64,000 bases of DNA, from contig CM049321.1 of assembly GCA_026874595.1 (NCBI GenBank), positions 246,479-310,478 of the forward strand, written 5' to 3'. The notes under the pieces were generated by a model that saw only the letters and a program-made list of their open reading frames with translations, did no database searches and was not told the DNA's origin. The stretch comes from Sipunculus nudus. Lineage: Eukaryota; Annelida; Sipuncula; Golfingiida; Sipunculidae. Made by a program: the position numbers and the translations under genes. Shown in pieces: positions 38,726 through 49,454 of this stretch (position 1 is the first letter of the stretch; each line of letters starts with the position of its first letter).

Positions 38726-39915
38726 CTAATATCGTTTCAACATGTTAACATGGCATAGTTGTTTCTTCTTACGCCTATCTGGTGTCAACAGTATGTAATT
38801 CAAATCACTGACTTTCTTGTCAACAATGTAAGGACTAAAATACCCAGCTTGCAGAGGTCTGCCAGGGATAGGTAATAAGGCAAGGACCTTTTCACCAGGC
38901 TCAAACGTCCTATTTACAGTGTTTGTCATACTTTGTTTTCATTTTACTTTGCGCAGATTTTAGATTTGACTTTTCAATATCACAAGCATTGTGTAGTTTA
39001 ATGCGAAAGTCTGAGACATACTGCTGTAAACTAAGAGAATCAGGATTTTCACACAAGAGTTTTTCTTTAGGCAGTTTCAATTGGAGTTCAGTTTGCGGTC
39101 CATGTTCAAAGGGACTGAAACTCAAGGACTGTTGCAATGATTCTCTGATAGCAAAAGGTGGATTCCTTCATCCAAGTTTTTCTGGGTGTCATAGCAGTAG
39201 GTCCTAATCATGGTTTTTAATGTCTGGTTTAAACGCTTGAGGGCGCCCTGACTTTCAAGATGGTATGGCGAAGAGCTATACTGTTTTATACCTAGCTCAA
39301 GCATAACTTGCTGGAATAAGCCAGACATAAAACCAGACCCTTAGTCAGACTGGACCGATTTTGGTAATCCAAACGTTGAAAAAACTTAGTCAGAACTTTG
39401 ACAACAGTTTTTGCATTAATTTTGCGCAATGGTATTGCCTCAGGGAACCTGGTAGATGCGCACATAATTGACAGCAAGTATTCATGTCCAGATTTTGTTT
39501 TTGGCAGTGGTCCAACACAGTCAACAATAATCCTACTGAATGGTTCCTCGAAAGCAGGAATAGGCCTAAGTGGGGCGTTAGGAGGATTCCGATTGGGCTT
39601 GCCTACTATCTGGCATGTATGGCATGATTTACAATATTGTACAACATCTTTCCTGAGGTTAGGCCAATAGAAGTGTGTACTAACTTTCTGATAAGTTTTA
39701 TTTAAACCTAAATGGCCAGACAAAGGAGCTTCATGTGCCATGCTTTGAATTTCATTGCGAAAGCTGTTGGGCATTACTATTTGATGTTTAATAGCCCACT
39801 CATCATCAGCTCGTACATCAGGTGGTCGCCATTTACGCATTAGCACTCCATTTTTAACAAAGAAATAAACTGGGTTTCGTGACAGGTCATCTTTAGAAAC
39901 TGCCCTTGGAAACAA
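38726..39915 (-). pseudogene. Integrase domain of the retrotransposon (broken)
   Basis: Right to left, the N-terminal HHCC zinc finger is visible (MAHEAPLSGHLGLNKTYQ ... FYWPNLRKDV ... CKSCHTC). Then comes the first catalytic Asp in RIIVDCVGPLPKTKSG. The second catalytic region is damaged, with a frameshift followed by SVQSD-stop-GSGF, where the Gln of the usual DQGS is a stop. SPYHLESQGALKR supplies the catalytic Glu. The C-terminal GPY/F-type module reads FEPGEKVLALLPIPGRPL, SPYIVDKKV and CHVNMLKRY. No chromodomain is seen. The parent enzyme inserts the cDNA into the host genome. Its location upstream of RT is the unusual feature. Confidence 0.9.
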
Positions 39916-40149
39916 ACATGAAATTTCATGGTCCTTATGCTGTTATGCGATAAGTTATGACCTTGAAAATGCTGTATTCTGTACAGGCGAGTCGTTAGAC
40001 GAGTCACTAGTGACTTCCAGAGTGTTGTTATCTGGACCATCATCCTTAGTGGGTTTTTCTTTGCGATAGATCTAGTTACAGCACATGAAGGATACAAACC
40101 AGGAATTTCATGACTTTCAGGATCATTGTCCTGATCAAGTGACGGCTTT

Positions 40150-40300
40150 TCTGTCACTTTTGTTACAGGCTGTACTTTGTCACCTGCAACATCATTGCCT
40201 AGTAGCAACTGAATTCTCTTAAAGGGAAAATGGCAAAGTGTTTGCTAACATGAGAGTCTGGCCTAAACCAGTGTCCCTCAAAATTTTAATAGGGGTAGAG
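40150..40300 (-). pseudogene. Aspartic protease remnant of the retrotransposon
   Basis: The - strand shows IKILRDTGLGQTLML, which has the D-T-G active-site motif. Soon after comes LLGNDVAGDKVQP, the usual C-terminal part of protease in this type of element. The two lie only about 70 bp apart, so roughly half of a typical domain, including the flap, has been deleted. A stop also lies between them. Confidence 0.75.
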
Positions 40301-40737
40301 TCTAAAAAAATCACTTAAAAGTGATACAAAACCATCATGTATGAATGGCTCAAATAACTCCATTCCAGAGTCAGGAGTGGAATCTACTACCTCAGCTTCA
40401 TCAAACAAAGAACTGACATTGACAGTGTCAGTCATAAACTCTTTTTCAGGTCATTTAAGGAATCTACATCCTTTTTATCATCAAAAACCTCATGGGAGTC
40501 AACAGAGGAATTTTCTTCAGGAGAAACCAACTTCTGTTTGTCATGAGAGGACCTGGCCTCCTTTGAAATACTCTCGCAAGAGTCATAAAAGGACTTAGCC
40601 TTATTTAAAGAATACTCGTCGAAGGAGTCTTGAAAGGACCTAGCCTTATTTAATTCCTCGCAGGAATCAACTGAGTTTTTACCCCGCAAGCCACGGATTA
40701 TTCTTTGGACTCAGACGGCACTTTGGCCTCCGTGGCA
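40301..40737 (-). pseudogene. Acidic Ser/Asp/Lys-rich linker between Gag and protease
   Basis: The open frame at 40432-40689 gives repeated SFQDSFDEYS, SFYDSCESI and SSHDKQ-type segments, low in hydrophobic residues. It lies between the zinc-knuckle region and the protease and resembles a spacer of the Gag-Pol polyprotein. No domain is recognised. Confidence 0.5.
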
Positions 40738-41907
40738 TCATTTTTTTTTAGAGTCAAAAAAGCAGTTGTACCCCTTATTTACATGAAAAGAGCCTTGCTC
40801 TTGGACTATGCTATGCATAGATTTTGAAACAAACTCAGAAGGTTTGCTATTTAGTTTATTCGCAAGTTTCCAGCAGTCAGATATTAGATGACCTTCCTTC
40901 TTGCTGTCATAACAGATTTTCTTTGAAAATGACTGGTCTTTTTTTAACTTAGACACAGTGGACGTGGACTGAGGTGTAGCTATGGACTTTGCTGAACTAT
41001 CAGGACTACTAGTACTTGGTGACTGCGCTTTAAACTTCTTTTGACCATACTGACTTACATTCTTGTTTATGAATGACTGGTTTGATTTTTTTGATTTTCT
41101 CAACAAGAAATGTTTTAACATCTGCGTTAATGCAGCGCTTAAATTCGTCAAGGAAAATCAACTGGCGCAAATTGCCACAATCTTTCATTACGTTTTAGAA
41201 CCACACCAGTGATCAAACAACTGCTCTTTTGTCCTAACAAATTCGACGTAGGTTCGATATTTGCGCTTTTCTTAATTTCTGAATTTCTGGCGGTAAGCTC
41301 TGGAACTAACTCATAACCTTTTAGGATTAACCGTTATACCAGGTCATAATCAGCAGCAGCTTCTACTGAAAGCTCTGTATACATTTCTCTGGCCTTGCCA
41401 GTCAATACACTTTGTAACAGCATAGTCCAATTTTCCTTAGGCCATTTTAAGTTTTCAGCTACTTTCTCAAAGTGTAAGAAATATTTATCAACCTCTTTTT
41501 CTTGAAAAGCTGGAACATGTCTAATGTGTCTAGTAACATCAAAACTGTGAGTTTGGGCAGTACGTAGACTATGTACTAGTTTAAGTCTTTCTAATTCCAG
41601 TCGTTTTAACTCAATTTCTTTTTCTTTTTCTTTCTCTTTTAATGCTAGCTCATGTTGCATTTCTAACTTTTTTATTCCAACTGCATAGCAAGGCTGTCAT
41701 TTCTTGATGTTTCCACTTCACTCTCTTCAATTAACCTTTGCTAACTTGATCCTGCATGATTTTAGCAATGATATCAGGCTTTCTCAAAGCTTTTTTCACA
41801 CTCAGCCCTAAGAGTTGACCCAGACGCAATAACTGTTCCTTTTTCAACTGTTAAAGTTGATCAGGGTCGGGATCGTCAACAAAAGTCTCAGGTTTAAAAT
41901 CTGCCAT
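40738..41907 (-). pseudogene. Gag of the retrotransposon (broken)
   Basis: The probable start is the ATG at 41905-41907 (MADFKPETF). It is followed by a SAP-like helical stretch (LLRLGQLLGLSVKKALRK) and a charged coiled segment (EKEKEKEIELKRLELERL). The capsid-like core reads FQEKEVDKYFLHFEKVAENL, WPKENWTMLLQSVLTGKA and EMYTELS. The nucleocapsid zinc knuckle reads CYDSKKEGHLISDC: its second Cys is Ser, so it cannot form a normal CCHC finger. Several frameshifts and stops separate the parts. Gag would form the particle that packages the element RNA. Confidence 0.82.
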
Positions 41908-42040
41908 GTTAAAACAATAAAAAAAAAACAGAGATAAATCCTGTAATCAATGTACTGAAAACAATATGTAATCTTGTAAACAATGTATGACAAAACAATT
42001 GTCCAGGTCAAGGCCTCATAAATATTCAAAACTATAAAGC

Positions 42041-42059
42041 CTCCCAGACGAGCCCACAA
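42041..42059 (-). promoter_or_regulatory. Primer-binding site, tRNA-Pro-like
   Basis: In element orientation TGTGGGCTCGTCTGGGAGG begins about 5 bases inside the 5' LTR. It closely resembles the complement of a tRNA-Pro 3' end (compare the TGGGGGCTCGT type). The tRNA assignment rests on memory of that consensus and needs comparison with the host tRNA set. Confidence 0.6.
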
Positions 42060-42064
42060 CTTGA

Positions 42065-42856
42065 TGTAATGGAACCTAAAACCAACAGATCACGTATGCG
42101 TGATGAACATAAATTTTGTGATGGAGATAATAAAAAATCAGATTCTGTAACATTAGGCAGCGTAAAATGTCTAGGGGAATGAATAAAGAAGTCAGCGTTT
42201 TTTTTTGTTAACAAATAACTATAATTTATTCTTAAAATACTCTTAAAATTACAATACCCTAAATCAATAAATCAATTACACAGTATAACAGCAGTATAAC
42301 AAAAAAAAATCAATACAATCACACAGTACAATAAACAAAGTGCACAGTACCTGGATACCACCACTGTCACAGTAATAAGTCCTTTAAAATGAATAAGCCG
42401 GGTGAAAAGTTCACACCAATTCTCTCGGAGAATAACGGTCCAATGTAAAGCTCTTGTAACAATCCAGAAAGTAAACTTGAGACAGGCAGCATTAAATTGT
42501 ATAGACTTAGTAATAGTAGAATTCCTGAAATTACTGGATAATCGGATAGGTCCGGCTCTAAAACACAGCCCCTTATTTAGAACTTTTGACCTCCAGCCGA
42601 GAAACTTCCATTGCTCGAACATTCTAAAGAATCTAACATAGTATACTCGTTCAAAGAACATACCAGAGCAACGAATGCCTTGTCTCAACATATTAGGGCT
42701 CACACGTGAGCTCGACCAGGCGATAGAGCCCCAAGCTAGCATGACAACGAGAGTTCAACCAGTACGGATTAAACTGAAAGTGCAACACGCGGCCAGGCGA
42801 GGGCGCTACATCAAGAATTACGCTCATGTCACACAATAAAAAGGGCACCTGTAACA
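42065..42856 (-). repeat. 5' LTR of the retrotransposon, promoter damaged
   Basis: Matches the 3' LTR and the solo LTRs, ending GTAACA at 42851-42856. The TATA box of the other copies (TATAAATA) reads TCTAAATAA here. About 55 bp just downstream, present in the 3' LTR and the solo copies, are deleted (junction near 42551). The element therefore lost its own promoter after insertion. Confidence 0.88.
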
Positions 42857-44632
42857 ATACCAAGCAGTTCCCGATAGTTTATTAACCTATCAAATGGTAA
42901 CTTTGTATTGATCCGATGCGGACATGTGTTGTATTGAAAATGTTTCTGATTTTGTTGTTCCTAAATAATTATTCGTAAAAATCGGTCTTGTGATTTTTTT
43001 GAAAATAATCAGTATTCATACCAAACAACGATTTGAATAAAGCCGACTCAGCCGAGTGTAATAACCTCCCTCCCATATCTCTGTCAATGTAGCGACTATG
43101 GATTTATTAATATCTCCACCTATCCTGTTGCTGGAGATATACATTTGTTTAGGCCGTTATTTTTCTTCTTCGTATTCTTGTAATTATTCTGCCACTTTTT
43201 CATCCGATCTCATTCATTTTATCACATGATGAATCCCTACCATGGTCTTATTAATTTGACCCAGTTTCAGTTACCTTGACCTATTTTTCAAGGTCACAGG
43301 GATCAAACAGTGCGATTTTTTTTTCTGATTTTCAATGTGTATTTTCTTTTAACCTATAAGGGTTACAAATCGATAACAATCCACCTGTTATATCTGGTTT
43401 CCTACATTCCTGATGGTACTGAGTTGATATATATGAGATAGGTGACACAGTGTTTTTCAGTTAGGCTAGGTTTTCGGATATACCGTATGACCTTGAAATT
43501 CTTTACAGTCATATGCCATTTATAACGTAGCAGTAGCAAGTTTGGTAGCGATATCATTAATACTTTTGGAATAATATGCAAATTACAAAAATATGTACAT
43601 AAATAAGCGGAACAGGTCAGCGTCCGTCCCTGTTGCGGCCAGCCATGACAACACGACATTCTGGCCTTTTTAAAACAAACTAATATGGGCTTGGGAATCA
43701 TGATACAAGTCTGCAGTTCCGGGTGCTTTGTTACTGCTTGGTTACCATGTGTTATGAGCTTATGCAGAAGATGCTCTAGTGAAATTATTCGTAATATTGA
43801 TCAATCCATTTATAGCAAATGGGTTTGAGCCCTGAGACATGGAGTCGTTGACCGTTCCATTGATTGTTGCTGTCGTCATGCGGGGGTATATTAACAGCAT
43901 GGTCCTTGGCTAAATTTGGAGACCCTTCTATAGAAGCTGAACACTGTAATTTGGAGTGGACCCTAGGGCTATCAATAAATCATTATCGGTAGCCCAACCC
44001 CCGGCGATTTTCAACCAGCCAACCAACAAATATGCTGCCTTTTTATCGGTTTTAAAGGTTTCATCTTTCTTTAATCACAGAGTTTTGTGATAAATATTCT
44101 TTACACTCTGTTGTTTCTGGTCAAGATTATGCTAGATTATAACAAGTAAACACAAATCATCAAAACGGAAAGGGGCGACCTTGTCTCTGATCATGCCCCT
44201 GTGAATTGAACAACATCCGGAAGCGCGAATATATGGGGCTCCCGTGTCAATTTCAAGTGATATTATTTTACACTGACTTCTCTTTCAAGTTGTTGTTTTC
44301 ACTGTTTGTTATCTGGTGTTTACTTTCACTTACAGATGAACATGTACAAAAATATCTAATATACATTACTTGACCCCAGTTTCGACTCATATGATATTCA
44401 CGTTACGCATTGCACATTTGAACGTTATTTTGACATCTGATTATATAACATTTTCACTACCATTACTATTCCTTATCAATATTTATCAATATTCAATAAT
44501 AATGATTTTTATTAAAAAAAAGGGGAAAAATATAAATTGATCTAACAAAGGAGATTGTTGGTAATTTAATATGCCGGCGGATAGGTGTGTGAAGATCATT
44601 CTATAATATCGTGCAATCTTACCCCTCCTCCT

Positions 44633-44680
<48 letters not shown>

Positions 44681-44852
44681 AAGTGCAGGATAAATGTTAC
44701 ATCTCCTTCTTTCTCTTTGGACAACACTGAGCGTCCCCTGACCCCTCACCTAAGATGCCTATGCTAAATTAATACTTTTACTCTTTGTTCATTATCATAG
44801 TATAACGTTATATGGGTATGATTGTCTACAATTAATCTCTGGATAACTTCAG
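42857..44852 (+). other. Intron splitting the lectin domain, 3' part
   Basis: No exon was recognised. It includes a (CA)n run at about 44636-44676 and TGACCTT-type motifs near 43260-43310 like those of the dispersed repeats elsewhere in the window. It ends at the acceptor ATAACTTCAG (44852). Confidence 0.55.
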
Positions 44853-45062
44853 TGTTTTGGACTTCCGACACGTTCGCCGCCCAGGAAGGGAGGTGGAGGT
44901 GGACATCAACCGGTGAACCTCACCGTGCCAGATTATTACATAGTGAGAGGTGGCAATAGGAACTGCTTGGGAATGTCCTGGAATGAGGATAAAACCTGCG
45001 CCTGGATTGATAGGGATTGTGTTGATGGCCGCTACCCATGGTGTGAAGCAAGACTCGCTTAG
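44853..45062 (+). pseudogene. C-type lectin domain, C-terminal half and terminal exon, frameshifted
   Basis: After ATAACTTCAG| (phase 1, matching the donor at 35255) the exon encodes FWTSDTFAAQEGRWRWTSTG. This corresponds to the WIGG/EG.W.W core of a CTLD. The reading frame then shifts by one base between about 44908 and 44925 and continues as VPDYYIVRGGNRNCLGM, CAWIDRDC and GRYPWCEARLA with a stop at 45060-45062. These supply the last conserved cysteines; WID stands where calcium-binding lectins usually have WND. The exon length (210 bp) is one base longer than a whole frame allows, consistent with a single-base insertion. It is either a disabled allele or pseudogene, or an assembly error. 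Confidence 0.8.
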
Positions 45063-45278
45063 GTATATAAAAAAATATTACATCATCAATATTGATAATC
45101 CCAGTAATTGTTAGCATTATATTATCTTGCTCCTTTAAAAAATGTCATGGTTTCGAGATCAAAACAAAAACATACATATTGTATACAGTTTTCCAACTGA
45201 CAGAGTGTGGAACCGGAAAACTTGACATTTTAATATCTTTTCCAACCGCTAGATGTCGCGTTTTACCCCCTCCCCGTA

Positions 45279-45284
45279 AATAAA
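45279..45284 (+). terminator. Poly(A) signal of the lectin gene
   Basis: AATAAA in GTAAATAAAGAG lies about 215 bp after the lectin stop codon, the first canonical signal downstream on this strand. Confidence 0.55.
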
Positions 45285-47566
45285 GAGCTGATTATATTTT
45301 TAAAAATTGCCTCTATAATCGTTTATGGTTGGCTAGCCCGAAGATAAATGTTCCATTAATTACCAAATTCTTGGTCAGTTCTTGGTATAAATGTCAGGAA
45401 CACGGACACAATTTTATACCCCAAGGAGGAAATGTGAGCGTATTCTAATAAGTGCAAAGAAAAACGTGTTTTTTAGCGCCATCTGCACGTTTTAACCATT
45501 TTCGGTCTTTTTACGATTCCCCCAAAAAATTTGTGAAGCATTCTAACGTATATCCCTGTCACCATGCAAATTTTAAATGAGAATCGTATCATTTTTGCCT
45601 AGATTTGTGGTAGACACTTGTGAGCTGGACTGAACTAAGTCTTTTTTTTCTAAATGTAGAAGCAATCAATAGCATTTCTCAGCAATAACTGGTTGCAATT
45701 TCCACAACATTTGGCACATATGTTACCGGGGGCAAAATTGAGTGACTGTTCACTTTTTGTGCCATCTACATATATTTAGGATTTTAGGGTCATTCTCTGC
45801 AAATATTGCCATCGAATTAATTACCTATGTGAAGAATTCTCTTGTATGAAATGACCGGGATGATGTAAATTAAGATACTTATTGCCTGGTTCAACAGTGT
45901 TTCTAGACATAAAGAGGTTTAATAATAAAAATGCCACAGTGGTTTTTGCCCGGCTGTCTGGTCATTCGTGTGAAAATCAAATATCGGCGCTCTTCGGCTC
46001 ATCAGCGTGATCTCTAAGAGAACACAGTCCGTCGGTGAAAGCAAGGCCGCTTATCACTATCAACACACATATCTGTCATCATACAGTTTTATATATAGTG
46101 TGGAATGCAGATGTACGTAACACCTGGTACAATCGTTTCATCTAGATTAGTTTAGAGAATGTTCAAACAGTTCGTCTGAAGCTTTAATAAAAAGTACTGT
46201 TTTTATTAAAACATTATGTTGTCTTAAATAGCACTTAGTCGAATTTTGGCATGCTGAAACAGCTCCATCTCTAGGGGGGGGGGGGTATGTCCCCACCCCC
46301 TTTTCACCTAATTTGTACCTGCCGTTGCGCTGTGAAAAATCCTGGCGAGAACCCTGATATAGGCGATATACGTACACGCTGTATGTAATCAGATACCAAT
46401 GATCACCATGTCACATATACATAATCATAATAAAATATGATGTCAGAGTAGTACTCCTCACGCCTAAGTGCTATATATATGCATATATCATGCCATTAGA
46501 ACAACGCTGTTGTAATTATGTTAATTCCGTCTTTCCTACCAAAATAACACAAAACTTAATCTTTCATTGTTCTAAATAGATTTATTATACACAATTTGTT
46601 TTATTCACTTGTGATGTTAAACGGTCCGCTTTACATATCTTATGTTATGTGTTCAATCTTAAAACATAATATGTGTCATTTTATATGCGAACTCGTGACG
46701 TGTGGTGTAATGAAATGAAGTCATGTCACAATAACAGTTTAACCTGGTAAACCTTGAAAAGGGGATGCACGTCACTCATGTCCAAGAGAGGAGATCAATT
46801 CCATTGTGGGAATCCCGATGTTCAGGAACAAACCGACCACGGTCTACGAAATGACCTGCAGAAGCGCCACCTGTCCGTTTGTGACTTTCATCAAGCTTAT
46901 GATAGTCTCTCTAATAGACGCCAGGTGGATGTTTGAACTGTTAACATGGCCAGCTACGACTGTGTCAACCTAACGCCAGCTTGTGGACATAGCCAATTTG
47001 GGAAGCAACAAACAACAAGACACTTGGAAACCACCACCTAGGACCAGTCTTTATTTATATAGTAGTTCCAATTTTGGCCAAGTACCAAGTTCCAGCAGCA
47101 GTCCAGGGCTATTATAAACATATGTGTTTTACATAAACTGTACAAATAGATATTATAACTATGGCTCTGGTGGTGGTGTTCTGTTGTGTCTGATACTGCC
47201 ACCTGTCGTTTTTGGAATGAAACTAAACAGGGCGTCGATTGTAAAATAATGAACGTGTAGGATAAGCCAATAGTATCAATGACTATTCACTCAGATATTT
47301 TTGCACTCAGACAATAAAATGGATTTACACATCATGTCCCACACAGATAATTTTGCACTCAGACATTATTCAGGATTTTCACATAATGTCCCACACAGAT
47401 ATCTTTGCGCTCAGAACTAGTAGCAAGAAATATTTATTTTGGCCTGAAAGCATAAAAATTACCCTCCTAAATGGCAAGAGAAAATGATAACATGGACTGA
47501 AGTTTGACAGCAAATTGAGCCACTCACTCAGTCTTTGACATACTCGCGCTTCAACAGCAAGGCAAG
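45285..47566. other. Intergenic stretch, possible small relics
   Basis: No gene is firmly supported. A + frame of about 74 codons at 46757-46980 (containing GIPMFRNKPTTVYEMTC) is open but unrecognised. At 47050-47230 the - strand has an AATAAA signal preceded by a TTTAG acceptor-like site and short frames, suggesting the 3' end of an unknown LTR or gene. A poly-G run lies at about 46275-46286. Confidence 0.4.
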
Positions 47567-47775
47567 AACGTATTAGAGGCATTATCTTTATTTCAACATC
47601 TAACATACCTAACCCTAACGTATTAGAGGCATTATCTTTATGTCAACATCTAACATACCTAACCCTAACGTATTAGAGGCATTATCTTTATTTCAACATC
47701 TAACATACCTAACCCTAACGTATTAGAGGCATTATCTTTATTTCAACATCTAACATACCTAACCCTAACGTTTTA
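47567..47775. repeat. 50-bp tandem repeat, about four copies
   Basis: Units start at 47567, 47617, 47667 and 47717, each with ACGTATTAGAGGCATTATC, TTTATTTCAACATC and TAACATACCTAACCCTA. The copies are almost identical (one T-to-G change in the second), which implies recent expansion. Each unit ends in CCTAACCCTAA, two repeats of a telomere-like hexamer. Confidence 0.95.
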
Positions 47776-48602
47776 CAGAGCAACAAACGATCATTGAAGT
47801 TTTCTTTAATACAGTCATTATGTACAATATCGTAATGAATATTTTTTTTAATAGAAAAATGAAGAATTTTAAGTATATTAATCACTTGGGATTAAGATAT
47901 GCATTTTTTCCAGTTTGTGGTCATTTATGTAAAAGAGATGTGTCATAAAGAGCAGAATACGGTAAATATTGAGTAAAAATTTGTGCCTCGTTATTATATT
48001 ATGCTTTCAGCTTCATTATAGCTCATCTTTGTGTGATATCATCTTATTGCTTGGTCACGTGTTCGAACCGATTTGCCGTCATCCCCGAAGCCAATCAAAA
48101 GAGGATAGCTATAATATAAAAAGTACACAGAGATTAGTTCATTTCACTTTAACATGATATAATATTTGAACAACTAGTTATAGCGAGCCAAAATTAGTGG
48201 AATAACTTAAACGACAAGAAAATATCACAAAACCCTTCCCCTACTTTGTGTATTCCTTTTTTTGAGAAATGTATTTTGTCTTTATTGACTCAACATTTAA
48301 AATTTCAGTTTAACGTTAGATATAAACATGATAGAGGAAAAACGGGAAATTGAGTTTAAAATATAGTCATGTATTTTTAAGATTTAAGCACTAAAACTAA
48401 TTTTTAGAAAATTTTAATGTATCCCTTGAAAATAAATAAAAAAAACAAAACACAAAAACAAAAAATATGTATCCCACCAGAAAAAGCACTTTAGCACTGG
48501 GTCATTTTATGAATTTAAAAAATATTTTGGATTTATTTAGATATAGGGGTTTTTGCCAAATATGCTATTTTAATGTTATGCTATAAAATGATATTTTTAT
48601 TA

Positions 48603-48643
<41 letters not shown>

Positions 48644-49454
48644 TTACACCATGCTATTCCGTCAGCACCATTTCCCTTTAAAATCTGACACAAGTGAATA
48701 CTTTCTTTTAAATATATCATTAACATTAACTTGGTTCTTAAATCATTTTTTATCAAAGTATTCAGGCCACATATAATACTTAAATACGTATCTACAATGT
48801 CATTGTACAATATAACAATGTTATACAAAATGAACACCTCCCTTATAGGAACTCTTTATTTATATTTGGTATCAGCGTATATGAAAATAAACATTATAAG
48901 AAGCCTCACAAACAATATACAATATCCAATATATCAGTTTTGTTTTGATTCAGGTAAGAAATTAAACTTACAGGGGGTCGGGGTGGTAGTTGGTACTTGT
49001 GTTGCTGAAAAAAAGAATAAGATCAGATAAATTTTCAGCCCCTAAAGATATAAAATACAGGTAATGGGTGTGCTTTTTTTTTAATATAAATTTTTATCTC
49101 GTATAAACCCTATGTTTGTTTAGTAAGCAACAATATGCTGCCAAAGCGGACTAACGTAAAGAACTAGAGCTTAACATGCATATACAAAATTAGCAAATTT
49201 AAAACAGTTGTACTGTACACTTGGTACAAAAATACGTAGTGGTTAAAAATCAGATCTATTTATTTGAAGAAAAATTTCATTGAATAAGAAACATTTAAAC
49301 TCACTCGAAGTAGTTGTAGATGGATCACTTACTTGACCATTATCTGTAAAACATTAAAACGACAGCATAGTACACTGAAGTATTTATGTCACAATATTTG
49401 CTGAGAAATAAGAACATTTTGGAGGGTTTAATAGCTTAGATGATTAAAAATCAA
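47776..49454. other. Non-coding stretch with a (TTA)n microsatellite
   Basis: AT-rich. A (TTA)n run at 48598-48643 generates poly-Leu and poly-Ile frames on the two strands. No gene recognised. Confidence 0.55.

Larger units (their letters stand above)
36258..42856 (-). mobile_element. Decayed full-length Ty3/gypsy-type LTR retrotransposon with integrase before RT
   Basis: A 6.6-kb element lies on the - strand within the lectin intron. Right to left it shows 5' LTR, primer-binding site, Gag, protease remnant, integrase, reverse transcriptase, RNase H, polypurine tract and 3' LTR. The RT and integrase sequences are of Ty3/gypsy type (Metaviridae), but the domain order is that of Ty1/copia. 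That combination defines the Gmr1-like group. Frameshifts and stops occur in every domain, and the two LTRs differ by substitutions and an indel of about 55 bp, so the insertion is old and immobile. A matching target duplication was not found: the left terminus is mutated (TATATCAAAACC where other copies have TGTTACGGAACC) and the flanks GGCT and ATAC differ. Confidence 0.9.

Noticed and set aside
36258-42856. CRISPR or prokaryotic mobile island
   Set aside because: Repeats are LTRs and minisatellites, and splice sites, TATA boxes and eukaryotic transposons show this is a metazoan genome. No spacer-repeat alternation exists in either array.
44853-45062. A tiny intron (about 19 bp, GT to AG at 44911-44931) instead of a frameshift
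   Set aside because: Far below the minimum size of spliceosomal introns, and the exon length is explained by one extra base.
47050-47240. Terminal exon of the - strand secreted gene (TTTAG acceptor-like site, short frame, AATAAA)
   Set aside because: The phase-1 reading gives an implausible 3'-UTR-like peptide and the proline-rich alternative needs phase 2. It could equally be an LTR fragment.
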